Of a stretch of 64,000 nucleotides of DNA, positions 45,490 to 54,263 are shown piece after piece; within the stretch, counting starts at the first letter, position 1, and every line of letters starts with the position of its first letter. The notes beneath the pieces were generated by a model. That model saw only the letters and a program-made list of their open reading frames with translations. It did no database searches and had not been told where the DNA came from. This stretch comes from Streptomyces sp. A1136 (GTDB taxonomy: Bacteria; Actinomycetota; Actinomycetes; Streptomycetales; Streptomycetaceae). A program made the position numbers and the translations under genes. The stretch covers positions 124,001 through 188,000 of the forward strand of contig NZ_SSBJ01000009.1 of the NCBI RefSeq assembly GCF_004795055.1, read 5' to 3'.

Positions 45490-48102
45490 ATGTCGAAGCC
45501 GGAACACACCGAATCGCCTGCCGGTGGCGTTGCCGCCGGGGACGCTGCCGCCGGGAATGCTGCCGTTGCGAATCGGGGTGCGGCCGAGGCGGGGTCCGAT
45601 GCGAAGGCGGGTTCGGGCAAGGCCAAGCCCGTGAAGGCGGTCCCGGCTGCGCGCAGGCCCGCGGCGGAGGAGTCGGCCGCGGCGGAGGAGTCGCCCGTGG
45701 CGGATGCGGCTGACGGTGAGTCGGCGCACGTCGAGCCGGCGGACGACGCGCCGCGGGGTGCGAAGGCGGACTTGCGCAAGGCGGCCCCGGACGGGGCGCG
45801 TCCGGGCCGGGCCGCGTCCGATGACGCCGCGCCCGAGGACGCCGTTCCCGATGACGCCGTGCCCGGTGATGCCGTGGAAGCGAAGCCCGTGAAGGCGGTC
45901 GACGCCGAGTCGAAGAATGCCAAGGCGTCCCCGGACGAGGCCACGCCCGGGGACGCCGGTGTCGTGAAGCCGGTGTCGGGCCCGGCGGAGCCCGTGGAGG
46001 CCCCTGACGGTGGGCCGGCGGAGGCGGACGCGAAGTCGCGGCGTGCGAAGGCGGACCCGGGCAAGCAGGGTCGGGACGAGGCGCGGCCGGGCAAGGGCGT
46101 TCCCGGAAAGGCGATTGACGCCGAGTCCGCCCACGGCGCGGCGGACGCGGACGAGGCGAAGCGGGCGGGCAGGGACCGGGGCCGATTGCTGGCCGGGCGG
46201 TACCGGTTGGGCGCCGTGCTCGGCAAGGGCGGGATGGGGACCGTGTGGCGCGCCGAGGACGAGGTCCTCGGCCGGACGGTCGCCGTCAAGGAACTCCGCT
46301 TCGGCAACGGGGTCGACGAGGACGAAAAGCGCCGACTCATCACCCGTACCCTCCGCGAGGCCAAGGCCATCGCCCGTATCCGCAGTGGCGGCGCCGTCAC
46401 CGTCTACGACGTCGTGGACGAGGACGCCCGGCCGTGGATCGTCATGGAGCTCATCGAGGGCCCCTCGCTGGCGGAGTTCATCCGCGAGCGCGGCGCCCTG
46501 ACCCCCCGCCGGGCGGCCGAGGTGGGGCTCGCCGTGCTCGACGTGTTGAGCGCCGCCCACCGCCAGGGCATCCTGCACCGCGACGTGAAGCCGTCCAACG
46601 TGCTCATGGCCGACAACGGCCGCGTCGTCCTCACCGACTTCGGCATCGCCCAGGTCGAGGGGGACCCCTCCATCACCTCCACCGGCATGCTCGTCGGCGC
46701 CCCCTCCTACATCTCCCCCGAACGCGCGCGCGGCTACAAGCCCGGACCGCCCGCCGACATGTGGTCGCTCGGCGGTCTGCTGTACGCCTCGGTCGAGGGC
46801 GTGCCCCCCTACGACAAGGGCTCCGCGCTCGCCACCCTCACGGCCGTGATGACCGAACAGGTGGACCCGCCGAAGAACGCCGGGCCGCTCACCGAGGTGA
46901 TCTACGGCCTGCTGGTCAAGGACCCCGCCCAGCGGCTCGACGAGGTGGGCGCGCGGGCCATGCTCACCGCCGTCATCGACGCCCCCGAGCCCGAGCCCGC
47001 CACGGAGGTGCTGCCCCCGGCGGTCGAGGAGACCCGGGCGATATCCCTGGCCGACGCCCAGGCGGCGGCGGACAAGGCGACGGCGGACAAGGCCGCCGCC
47101 GAGAAGGCGGAGAAGGCCGAGAAGGCGGCCAGGGCGGCGGAGGCCGCCGCGGCCAAGGCGGAGAAGAAGGAACGCGAGCGGCGCGAGCGGGAGCAGCGCG
47201 AACGGGCCCGCGCCGCGCTGAAGGCGGCCCGCAAGGCCGCCGCCGCCGAGGCGGCAGCGGCTTCGGCCGCCGAGGCCCCGCCCGCCCGGCCCGCGAAGAT
47301 CGTGGCACCGCTGACCGATGTGATGGCGCCCCGCACCATAGCCCTGGCGATAGCCGGGCTGGTGGTCGTGCTCGCGCTGGTCGGCTCGCTGATCGCCTAC
47401 GCCTTCAGTGACGACGACGCGACCGGCCACAAGAACGAGGGCAAGGGCGGCCCGCAGCCGTCCGCCTCCCGGACGCCGAGCCCCCGCGCGTCGGCGGGCG
47501 GTTCGACGGCCGTCACCCCGACGCCGACCCCGAGCACATCCCCGGGCGGCGCGGCGAGCAACCCGGCGACCGATCCCGGCCAGGGTCAGGGGCAGGGCCA
47601 GAGTCAGGGTCAGGGGGCCACGCCGGGCTCGCCGGGCGGCGCACTGCCCGCCGGCTACGCTCAGGTGACGGACCTGCGGTTCCACTTCTCCATGGCCATG
47701 CCCGAGGGGTTCCACCAGACCGGCACCGCCGGCCAGGACTCCGGTGGGATCTTCAGCCGCAACGGCGGACTCCCGAGCATCCAGGTCGACTTCACCAACA
47801 GTCCGGGCAAGGACGCCCGACTCGCCTGGGTCGCGCTGGCCCCGGCCGTCGCGGGCAGCAGCAACGGCTACCACCAGGTCCGGATCGACACCGTCGACTA
47901 CCGCGGCTACCCGACCGTCGCCGACTGGGAGTTCGAACGCAATCAGCAGGGCACCCGGGTCCGGGTGCTCGACCGGGGCTTCAGGGCCGACGCCAAACAC
48001 GGCTACGCCATCATGATCACCTGCCCCTCCGACCAGTGGGACGGCCCGGAGTGCACTCAGCTGCGCGACACGGCGTTCCAGACCTTCCAGATCCTGGGCT
48101 GA
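45490..48102 (+). CDS. Membrane Ser/Thr protein kinase with long N-terminal low-complexity region
   Basis: 870 residues. Residues 1-230 are Ala/Pro/Lys/Asp-rich with repeated EPVKAV- and DDAVPGDAV-like units and no fold. The kinase domain (about 233-500) is complete: GKGGMG loop, K267 in VAVKEL, catalytic D365 in HRDVKPSN, D383 in DFGIAQ, and SYISPERA. A charged Ala/Glu/Lys/Arg segment (about 520-600) may be a coiled coil. The membrane helix is at about 617-639, followed by a Ser/Pro/Gln linker and a C-terminal extracellular domain (FHFSMAMPEGFHQ and onward). ATG 45490 has AGGGGA upstream. First of three related genes. Confidence 0.88.
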   Translation: MSKPEHTESPAGGVAAGDAAAGNAAVANRGAAEAGSDAKAGSGKAKPVKAVPAARRPAAEESAAAEESPVADAADGESAHVEPADDAPRGAKADLRKAAPDGARPGRAASDDAAPEDAVPDDAVPGDAVEAKPVKAVDAESKNAKASPDEATPGDAGVVKPVSGPAEPVEAPDGGPAEADAKSRRAKADPGKQGRDEARPGKGVPGKAIDAESAHGAADADEAKRAGRDRGRLLAGRYRLGAVLGKGGMGTVWRAEDEVLGRTVAVKELRFGNGVDEDEKRRLITRTLREAKAIARIRSGGAVTVYDVVDEDARPWIVMELIEGPSLAEFIRERGALTPRRAAEVGLAVLDVLSAAHRQGILHRDVKPSNVLMADNGRVVLTDFGIAQVEGDPSITSTGMLVGAPSYISPERARGYKPGPPADMWSLGGLLYASVEGVPPYDKGSALATLTAVMTEQVDPPKNAGPLTEVIYGLLVKDPAQRLDEVGARAMLTAVIDAPEPEPATEVLPPAVEETRAISLADAQAAADKATADKAAAEKAEKAEKAARAAEAAAAKAEKKERERREREQRERARAALKAARKAAAAEAAAASAAEAPPARPAKIVAPLTDVMAPRTIALAIAGLVVVLALVGSLIAYAFSDDDATGHKNEGKGGPQPSASRTPSPRASAGGSTAVTPTPTPSTSPGGAASNPATDPGQGQGQGQSQGQGATPGSPGGALPAGYAQVTDLRFHFSMAMPEGFHQTGTAGQDSGGIFSRNGGLPSIQVDFTNSPGKDARLAWVALAPAVAGSSNGYHQVRIDTVDYRGYPTVADWEFERNQQGTRVRVLDRGFRADAKHGYAIMITCPSDQWDGPECTQLRDTAFQTFQILG

Positions 48103-48228
48103 CCGCCCGACGACCCCCGACGACCCCGACCGGGGGCGGGCCTCGCCAGGCCCGGGACGCGGGCGCCCCCGGCGACGTATCGTGTCCGCGGGGACCAAAG
48201 GGGACCCGGCGCACTCGGGGGAGGCGGA

Positions 48229-50748
48229 GTGGAGGACTACGCGGGGCGGATCCTGGCGGACCGCTACCGTCTGCCGCTGCCGCCGTCGGACGAGTACGAA
48301 CTGGTCGAGACGCGCGCCTTCGACACGCGCAGCGGTCAGGAAGTCCTGGTACGGCAGGTGCCGTTGCCGGAGGTCGTGGACGCGGAACTGCTCGACGGTA
48401 CGCGCGGGCCGGTGCCCGGGCGGCGCCCGGCCGGGGAACTTCCCGCGGTGCGCCGGGCGATCGCCGCCGCGCAGGCGGCGGCGTCGGTGCCGGACCATCC
48501 GAGGCTGGACCAGGTCTTCGACGTGTTCGCCGAGGGCGGGTCGCTGTGGATAGTGAGCGAACTGGTCCCGGCGAGGCCGCTGGCGGCGCTGATCGCCGAT
48601 GAGCCGCTGAGCCCCTACCGGGCGGCGGAGGTGGCCTCCGACGTGCTGACCGCGCTGCGGGTGCTGCACGCCCACGGTTGGACCCACCGGAACATCACCG
48701 TCCGGACCGTGTTGATATGCGAGGACGGGCGGGTCGTCCTGACGGGCCTGGCGGCGGGCGCCGCCGAGGAGGCCCTGTGCGGGTACGACCCGGTGCCCGA
48801 CGATTCCGACGGCGGCGCCGTCGCCGTCGGTGACGGTGGCGCCGCGGGCCGGGACACGGGGCACAGCGGGCCGCGCGGCGACGAGCCCTACCGCCCCGAG
48901 GTCGAGCCGTACGCGACCGGCCACGAGGCGGAGCCGTACGCGCCCGAGGCGGAGCCGTACGCGGCCGAGCCCGAGGCGGACCCCCACGCCCCCGAGGCCG
49001 AGCCGTACAGGCCCGTCTACGCACCGCTGGTCGCGCCCGGGTACGACACCGGGCCCCGGTACTCCGACCACATCCGACCGGACGGGGACCCCGAGGGCCT
49101 GTCGCAGGACGGCCCCGACCGGCAGGCCGCCGCCCGCGCCGGGACGATCGCCGCCTACCGGGCCGGGGCGCGGGCCGCCGCCGCCCGGGTCGTCGAGGAG
49201 CGCCGGGCCGCCGGCGCCGCTTCGCCGGAGCCACTGCCGCAAGCCCGGCCCGAAGCGCTGCCCGCGGGTTCGAACGGGGGCTCCAACCTGCCGCAGGGCT
49301 ACGCGTACCCGTACGGCGGTCCGGACGACGCGGCCGGCGCGCCCTGGCACGGCGCCACCCCGCGCCGCCGCCCCGACCCGGGATCCGAGCGCGCGCCCGA
49401 GCCGCAGGCGGGGCCCGTCGAACTGCCCCCGGTCCGACCCGCCCTGCCCGCGCAACTCGCCCTGCCCCAGGGTTACCACCAGGCCGAGGACGCGGAAACG
49501 GCGCCGGTGCCCACCGCGCCCGAGCCCGCCGCAGCGCCCGTGCCCGCCGCCGGCTGGGCCGGCGGCCCGCGCACCGGCCTCGACGCCGAACGGGCGCGGC
49601 AGACCCGGATGGCCGTCGTCGGCGCCGTCACCGAACGGTGGGCGCCCGAACAGGCCGGTCCCGTGCACGGTCACTGGCAACTGGCCCCGCCCGTCGGCCC
49701 CGCCACCGACCTGTGGGCGCTCGGCGCACTGCTGTACCGCGCCGTCCAGGGGCACGCCCCGTACCCCGAGGACAGCGTCGCCGAACTGGTCGAGATGGTG
49801 TGCGCGGAGCCGCCCGCCTTCGCCGAGGAGTGCGGACCGCTGCGTCCGATCGTGGAGTCACTGCTGCGCCAGGACCCCACGGAGCGGCCCGACTTCGAGG
49901 AACTGCGCGGCTGGCTGCGGTCCCTGATCCGCTCCGCGCCCGAGCCGGACGCCGGTTTCGGGATGCCGCCGATGCCCGAACCGGACCCGGCGCGGCTGCC
50001 CGTCGTCCGCAGACGCGGTGACGTGCACGGCCGCCACCGCAGCGCCGTCACCGCCCGCGCCCCGCGCTCCCTGGGGCGGACCCTGCTGGTCGCGATCCTC
50101 GCGGTCCTCGCCGCGGCGGTGGCGTACGCGCTGCTGTTCATGCCCCGCTCCGCCGATCCCGGGACGACGGAGCCCCCGCGGGCCGCCCCGGGCGCGCCCA
50201 CGACGCCCGTGCCGAGCCAGACCCCGCCCAAGGCGGGTGCCGGGACGCCGTCGGGCAGCCCCGAGTCCAAGCCGGCCCCACAGACCACGGCCCCCGCGCC
50301 GCCCGGTTACACGACGCAGCAGGACCCGGAGCACTTCGAGATCGCCGTACCCCAGGGCTGGGAGCGACGCGGGATCAACGAGGCGGGTCAGGTCCGTTAC
50401 ACCGACGGCCAGTTCACCCTGACCGTCGTGCCGGGCCGGGACAAGGTGGAGGGCGGCCCCGACCCGGCGACATACCAGAAGGACAAGGAGCCGGAACTGT
50501 CCCCGTACCGCTCCTCCACCTGGGCGAGCGGCGGTGACGTGAAGACGACGAAGGTGGGCAACCAGTTGCGGGCCACCGGCCGGTACACGTGGATCGATTC
50601 CGCCGGCCGGTCCGTCGTCGCGCGCAACTTCGTCGTCGCGCTCGGAGGCAGCTACCACGTCCTGCTGGTGACGGGTCCGCAGGACGAGGAGGGCAAGGTG
50701 ACCGAGGTCTTCGACAAGGCCACGGCCAGTTACCGAACCGGGGGTTGA
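48229..50748 (+). CDS. Membrane pseudokinase with large insertion in activation segment
   Basis: 839 residues. The N-lobe has no glycine loop and the VAIK Lys is R42 (LVRQV). HRD reads HRN (N155) and DFG reads TGL (172-174), so it should not phosphorylate. Kinase fold resumes at about residue 481 (HWQLAPPVGPATDLWALGAL, then LLRQDPTERPDFEEL). The roughly 295 residues between are low-complexity, with EPYAPEAEPYA-type repeats. Membrane helix at about 618-638, then an extracellular domain (HFEIAVPQGWERR) like those of its neighbours. GTG with GGGGGAGG upstream. It may scaffold or regulate the neighbouring kinases. Confidence 0.85.
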   Translation: MEDYAGRILADRYRLPLPPSDEYELVETRAFDTRSGQEVLVRQVPLPEVVDAELLDGTRGPVPGRRPAGELPAVRRAIAAAQAAASVPDHPRLDQVFDVFAEGGSLWIVSELVPARPLAALIADEPLSPYRAAEVASDVLTALRVLHAHGWTHRNITVRTVLICEDGRVVLTGLAAGAAEEALCGYDPVPDDSDGGAVAVGDGGAAGRDTGHSGPRGDEPYRPEVEPYATGHEAEPYAPEAEPYAAEPEADPHAPEAEPYRPVYAPLVAPGYDTGPRYSDHIRPDGDPEGLSQDGPDRQAAARAGTIAAYRAGARAAAARVVEERRAAGAASPEPLPQARPEALPAGSNGGSNLPQGYAYPYGGPDDAAGAPWHGATPRRRPDPGSERAPEPQAGPVELPPVRPALPAQLALPQGYHQAEDAETAPVPTAPEPAAAPVPAAGWAGGPRTGLDAERARQTRMAVVGAVTERWAPEQAGPVHGHWQLAPPVGPATDLWALGALLYRAVQGHAPYPEDSVAELVEMVCAEPPAFAEECGPLRPIVESLLRQDPTERPDFEELRGWLRSLIRSAPEPDAGFGMPPMPEPDPARLPVVRRRGDVHGRHRSAVTARAPRSLGRTLLVAILAVLAAAVAYALLFMPRSADPGTTEPPRAAPGAPTTPVPSQTPPKAGAGTPSGSPESKPAPQTTAPAPPGYTTQQDPEHFEIAVPQGWERRGINEAGQVRYTDGQFTLTVVPGRDKVEGGPDPATYQKDKEPELSPYRSSTWASGGDVKTTKVGNQLRATGRYTWIDSAGRSVVARNFVVALGGSYHVLLVTGPQDEEGKVTEVFDKATASYRTGG

Positions 50749-50872
50749 CGGCGGAATGACTGACAGTCAGTACGGCGATTCCGTCACAGTGCTGTCTCAC
50801 CGCCCCCGCGCGGTGCGAGCATCGCCCGGGGCTCCGTAATCTGGCCCGAAGTGCACAGAGTGGCGGGGTTCA

Positions 50873-52504
50873 GTGGAACAGCAGACAGGCGCGGGCGCGG
50901 TGCTCGCGAGCCGGTACCGGCTCGTCGAGCCGATCGGCAGCGGCGGCATGGGCAAGGTGTGGCGCGCGCACGACGAGTTGCTGCACCGGACGGTCGCCGT
51001 CAAGGAACTGACGGCGGGTCTGTACGTGGCGCAGGCGGACCGGGACGTCCTGCACGCCCGGACGCAGAAGGAGGCCCGGGCCGCCGCCCGGATCCAGCAT
51101 CCGGCGGTGGTCACCGTCCACGACGTACTGGAGCACGACGACCGGCCCTGGATCGTCATGGAGTACATCGACGGTCCCTCGTTGGCCGAGGCCGCCAAGG
51201 CGGCGGGCCGGATCGAGCCCCGTGAGGCGGCCAGGATCGGACTGCACGTCCTGGGCGCCCTGCGCGCGGCGCACGCGGTCGGCGTCCTGCACCGGGACGT
51301 CAAGCCGGGCAACGTACTGCTCGCCAAGGACGGCAGGGTCCTGCTCACCGACTTCGGCATCGCGGCGATCGAGGGCGACACCTCGATCACGCGCACCGGC
51401 GAACTGGTCGGCTCCATCGACTACCTGGCGCCCGAGCGGGTCACGGGAGGGGCGCCCGACCCGGCCTCCGACCTGTGGTCGCTGGGCGCCACCCTGTATA
51501 CGGCCGTGGAGGCCCGTTCGCCCTTCCGCCGTACCTCGCCGATCTCCAGCCTCCAGGCCGTGGTCAACGACGAGCCGCCCGCGCCGCGCCAGTCCGGTGC
51601 GCTGGGCCCCGTCATCACCGCCCTGCTGCGCAAGGACCCAGCCGAGCGGCCGTCGGCGCAGGAGGCCGAGCGGATGCTGCTGGAGGCGATGGAGGGTCGG
51701 GAGCCGAGGTCGGCCCAGGCCTACGTGCCCACGCGCGCGGTGACCCCCGACGAGCTGGCCCCCGCGCAGGAGGCCCGGCCGGACCGCGCCGACGGGTCGG
51801 CGCCCGAGGCGCGGACGGCGCACCTCGCCGAACAGCCGCCGCCCGGTCCGGGTACCCCGCCCGGCAATCCGGTGCCGGGCCGTGTCCGGCGCGCCGCGAT
51901 CGTCGCCCTGGTGGCGGCGCTGATCGGCGGCGGCGGGGTCTTCGGCGTCCTCAAGCTCACGCAGGACACCGACGAGGGCGCCGGCTCCGACAAGACCGCG
52001 AGCGCGCCGGACGGGAAGCAGGACGACGACAACGATGCCGTCGCCCCGCCGTCCGGTTGGAAGAAGGTCGTCGACCCGGCCGGTTTCTCGCTCTTCGTCC
52101 CGAACGACTGGTCGCGCCGGATGGACGGCGACCAGATCGACTACACGCCGGACGGCGGCCGGCACTTCATCCGGATCGCCGTCGACAAGACCCCGGACTA
52201 CGAGAACCCGTACACGCACCTGCTCGACCTGGAGAAGCAGTTGCGCGAGCGGACCGACTACAAGCGCCACGACCTGCACGGGAACACCTTCCGGGACACC
52301 ACCCGGGCGGCCCTGTGGGACTTCAGCTGGACCGAGAAGGGCGCGCAGGCCGGACCGCGCAGGGCCATCGAGCAGATGTACGTCACGCCCGAGAACGCCG
52401 AGTACGCGGTGTACATGTCGGGGCCGGCGTCCGACTGGGCGACGACCCGGCAGCAGTTCGACACGGTGCTCAGCGGCTGGCAGCCCGCCCCCAAGGCGGG
52501 CTGA
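50873..52504 (+). CDS. Membrane Ser/Thr protein kinase
   Basis: 543 residues. Compact complete kinase domain (about 15-275): GSGGMG loop, K44 in VAVKEL, D142 in HRDVKPGN, DFGIAAIEGD, SIDYLAPERV. Juxtamembrane Pro/Ala linker, membrane helix at about 341-362, then an extracellular domain (GFSLFVPNDWSRR) homologous to those of the two preceding proteins. TAATCT at 50837-50842 may be its -10, giving a 25-nt leader. I recall a kinase cluster at this place in S. coelicolor linked to the spore-wall synthesis complex; that link is recollection, not seen here. Confidence 0.9.
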   Translation: MEQQTGAGAVLASRYRLVEPIGSGGMGKVWRAHDELLHRTVAVKELTAGLYVAQADRDVLHARTQKEARAAARIQHPAVVTVHDVLEHDDRPWIVMEYIDGPSLAEAAKAAGRIEPREAARIGLHVLGALRAAHAVGVLHRDVKPGNVLLAKDGRVLLTDFGIAAIEGDTSITRTGELVGSIDYLAPERVTGGAPDPASDLWSLGATLYTAVEARSPFRRTSPISSLQAVVNDEPPAPRQSGALGPVITALLRKDPAERPSAQEAERMLLEAMEGREPRSAQAYVPTRAVTPDELAPAQEARPDRADGSAPEARTAHLAEQPPPGPGTPPGNPVPGRVRRAAIVALVAALIGGGGVFGVLKLTQDTDEGAGSDKTASAPDGKQDDDNDAVAPPSGWKKVVDPAGFSLFVPNDWSRRMDGDQIDYTPDGGRHFIRIAVDKTPDYENPYTHLLDLEKQLRERTDYKRHDLHGNTFRDTTRAALWDFSWTEKGAQAGPRRAIEQMYVTPENAEYAVYMSGPASDWATTRQQFDTVLSGWQPAPKAG

Positions 52505-52525
52505 ACCGGCGCCGGCCGGTCATCC

Positions 52526-52543
52526 TGCCAGCGGACACTGGCA
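52526..52543. promoter_or_regulatory. TGCCAG-N6-CTGGCA palindrome upstream of gabD2
   Basis: A perfect 6-bp inverted repeat 82 bp upstream of ATG 52608 and about 50 bp before the -10 box. A candidate operator for the aldehyde dehydrogenase-GMC oxidase pair. Confidence 0.5.
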
Positions 52544-52594
52544 GAAATGGCAAAATCCGGTTACCGACGGGTACCCAAAGCCTCCGGGGCGGCA

Positions 52595-52600
52595 TACGCT
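52595..52600 (+). promoter_or_regulatory. -10 box for leaderless gabD2 mRNA
   Basis: TACGCT ends 7 nt before ATG 52608. No Shine-Dalgarno sequence is present. Confidence 0.5.
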
Positions 52601-52607
52601 CACCGCC

Positions 52608-54239
52608 ATGACGGACTCGCAGGCCCCCGCCGCCCCCCTCCGCTCCGCACCCCGGCCCACCAACCCCGTGGCCGCCGCCCCGGCCGGTGCCCGCACCGCG
52701 GCCGAGGTGGTGACCCCCGACCTGGTCGCCCGGCTGACCCGCGGGGTGATCGGCTCCGGTCGCACCGCCAACCACTCGCCCTTCACCGGGGCCAAGCTGG
52801 CGGACCTGCCCGAAGCCACCCCCGAGGACGTGGCGACGGCCTTCGACCGGGCGAGGGCCGCCCAGGGCGCCTGGGCGGCCGTCCCCGTACGGCGGCGCGC
52901 GGCCGTCCTGCTCCGCTTCCACGACCTCGTCCTGGAACGGCAGGCCGAGGTGCTCGACCTCATCCAGCTGGAGACCGGCAAGGCCCGCCTGCACGCCCAC
53001 GAGGAGGTCCAGGCCGTCGCCGTCGGCGCCCGCCACTACGGCCGCAAGGCCGCGTCCTACCTGCGGCCCAAGGGCCACACCGGGGCGATGCCCACGCTGA
53101 CCAAGGTCACCGAGCTGCGCCAGCCGCGCGGCGTCGTCGGTCAGATCGCCCCCTGGAACTATCCCCTCGAACTGTCCGTCGGCGACGCGCTGCCCGCCTT
53201 CGTCGCGGGCAACGCCCTCGTCATGAAGCCCGACACGGAGACCGCGCTCACCGCGCTGTGGGCCCGTGACCTGCTGATCGAGGCGGGCCTGCCGGCCGAG
53301 GTGTTCCAGATCGTTCTCGGCGAGGGCCCCGTGGTCGGCCCCGAGGTGGTCCGCCACGCCGACTACGTCTCCTTCACCGGCTCCACCCGTACCGGCCGCG
53401 AGGTCGCCCAAGGCGCGGCGGCCCGTCTCGTCGGTGTCAGCCTGGAGCTCGGCGGCAAGAACGCCATGCTCGTCCTGCACGACGCCGACGTGGAGAAGGC
53501 CGCCGCCGGCGCCGTCCGCGCCTGCTTCTCCTCCGCGGGCCAGCTGTGCATCTCCATCGAGCGGATCTACGTCCACGCCTCCGTCGCCGACGCGTTCGTC
53601 GAGCGTTTCGCCGCCCGCACGAAGGCGATGCGGCTCGGCAACTCCCTCGCGTACGGCGCCGACATGGGCTCGCTCGTCGGCGAACGCCAACTGGAGACCG
53701 TGCGACGACACGTGGACGAGGCCGTCGCCAAGGGCGCCACACTCGTCGCGGGCGGGGTGGCCCGCCCCGACATCGGCCCGCTCTTCTACGAGCCGACCAT
53801 CCTCGACGGCGTGGACGCCCCGATGGCGGTGTGCGGGGAGGAGACCTTCGGCCCCGTCGTCTGCGTCTACCGGTTCACCGACGAGGACGAGGCCGTCGCC
53901 CTGGCCAACGCGACCCCGTACGGGCTCAACTCCAGCGTCTGGACCAAGGACGCCCGCCGCGGCCACGCCGTCGCCGCCCGCCTGCGCACCGGCACCGTCA
54001 ACATCAACGAGGGCTACGCGCCGGCGTACGGCAGCGCCCAGTCGCCCATGGGCGGAATGAAGGAATCCGGCCTCGGCCGCCGCCACGGCTCCGAGGGCAT
54101 CCTCAAGTACACCGAGGCGCAGACCGTCGCCCACCAGCGGCTGCTGCCGATGGCTCCCTCGCTGGGCATGGACGACGAGAAGTACGCCGCGTTCATGACC
54201 CGCAGCCTCAAGATCATGAAGGCTCTCCACCTGCGCTAG
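52608..54239 (+). CDS. gabD2: Succinate-semialdehyde dehydrogenase, GabD2 type
   Basis: 543 residues, aldehyde dehydrogenase superfamily. Catalytic C314 in SSAGQLCISIERI, general base E280 in SLELGGKN, cofactor-binding GQIAPWNYPLEL and FTGSTRTGREV, and EETFGPVVCVYRF. The match to NADP-dependent GabD2 of actinobacteria rests on the overall sequence and on the position between the guaB region and a GMC oxidase. The N-terminal 35 residues are Pro/Ala-rich. The GMC oxidoreductase gene follows 24 bp later, so the two are likely co-transcribed. Confidence 0.88.
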   Translation: MTDSQAPAAPLRSAPRPTNPVAAAPAGARTAAEVVTPDLVARLTRGVIGSGRTANHSPFTGAKLADLPEATPEDVATAFDRARAAQGAWAAVPVRRRAAVLLRFHDLVLERQAEVLDLIQLETGKARLHAHEEVQAVAVGARHYGRKAASYLRPKGHTGAMPTLTKVTELRQPRGVVGQIAPWNYPLELSVGDALPAFVAGNALVMKPDTETALTALWARDLLIEAGLPAEVFQIVLGEGPVVGPEVVRHADYVSFTGSTRTGREVAQGAAARLVGVSLELGGKNAMLVLHDADVEKAAAGAVRACFSSAGQLCISIERIYVHASVADAFVERFAARTKAMRLGNSLAYGADMGSLVGERQLETVRRHVDEAVAKGATLVAGGVARPDIGPLFYEPTILDGVDAPMAVCGEETFGPVVCVYRFTDEDEAVALANATPYGLNSSVWTKDARRGHAVAARLRTGTVNINEGYAPAYGSAQSPMGGMKESGLGRRHGSEGILKYTEAQTVAHQRLLPMAPSLGMDDEKYAAFMTRSLKIMKALHLR

Positions 54240-54263
54240 CAGCACCGACCGGGAGGCACGGCA

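Noticed and set aside
45277..49755. A 1492-residue open frame on the minus strand opposite the kinase genes
   Set aside because: Same reason: repetitive Gly/Arg-rich shadow of the low-complexity parts of the kinases.
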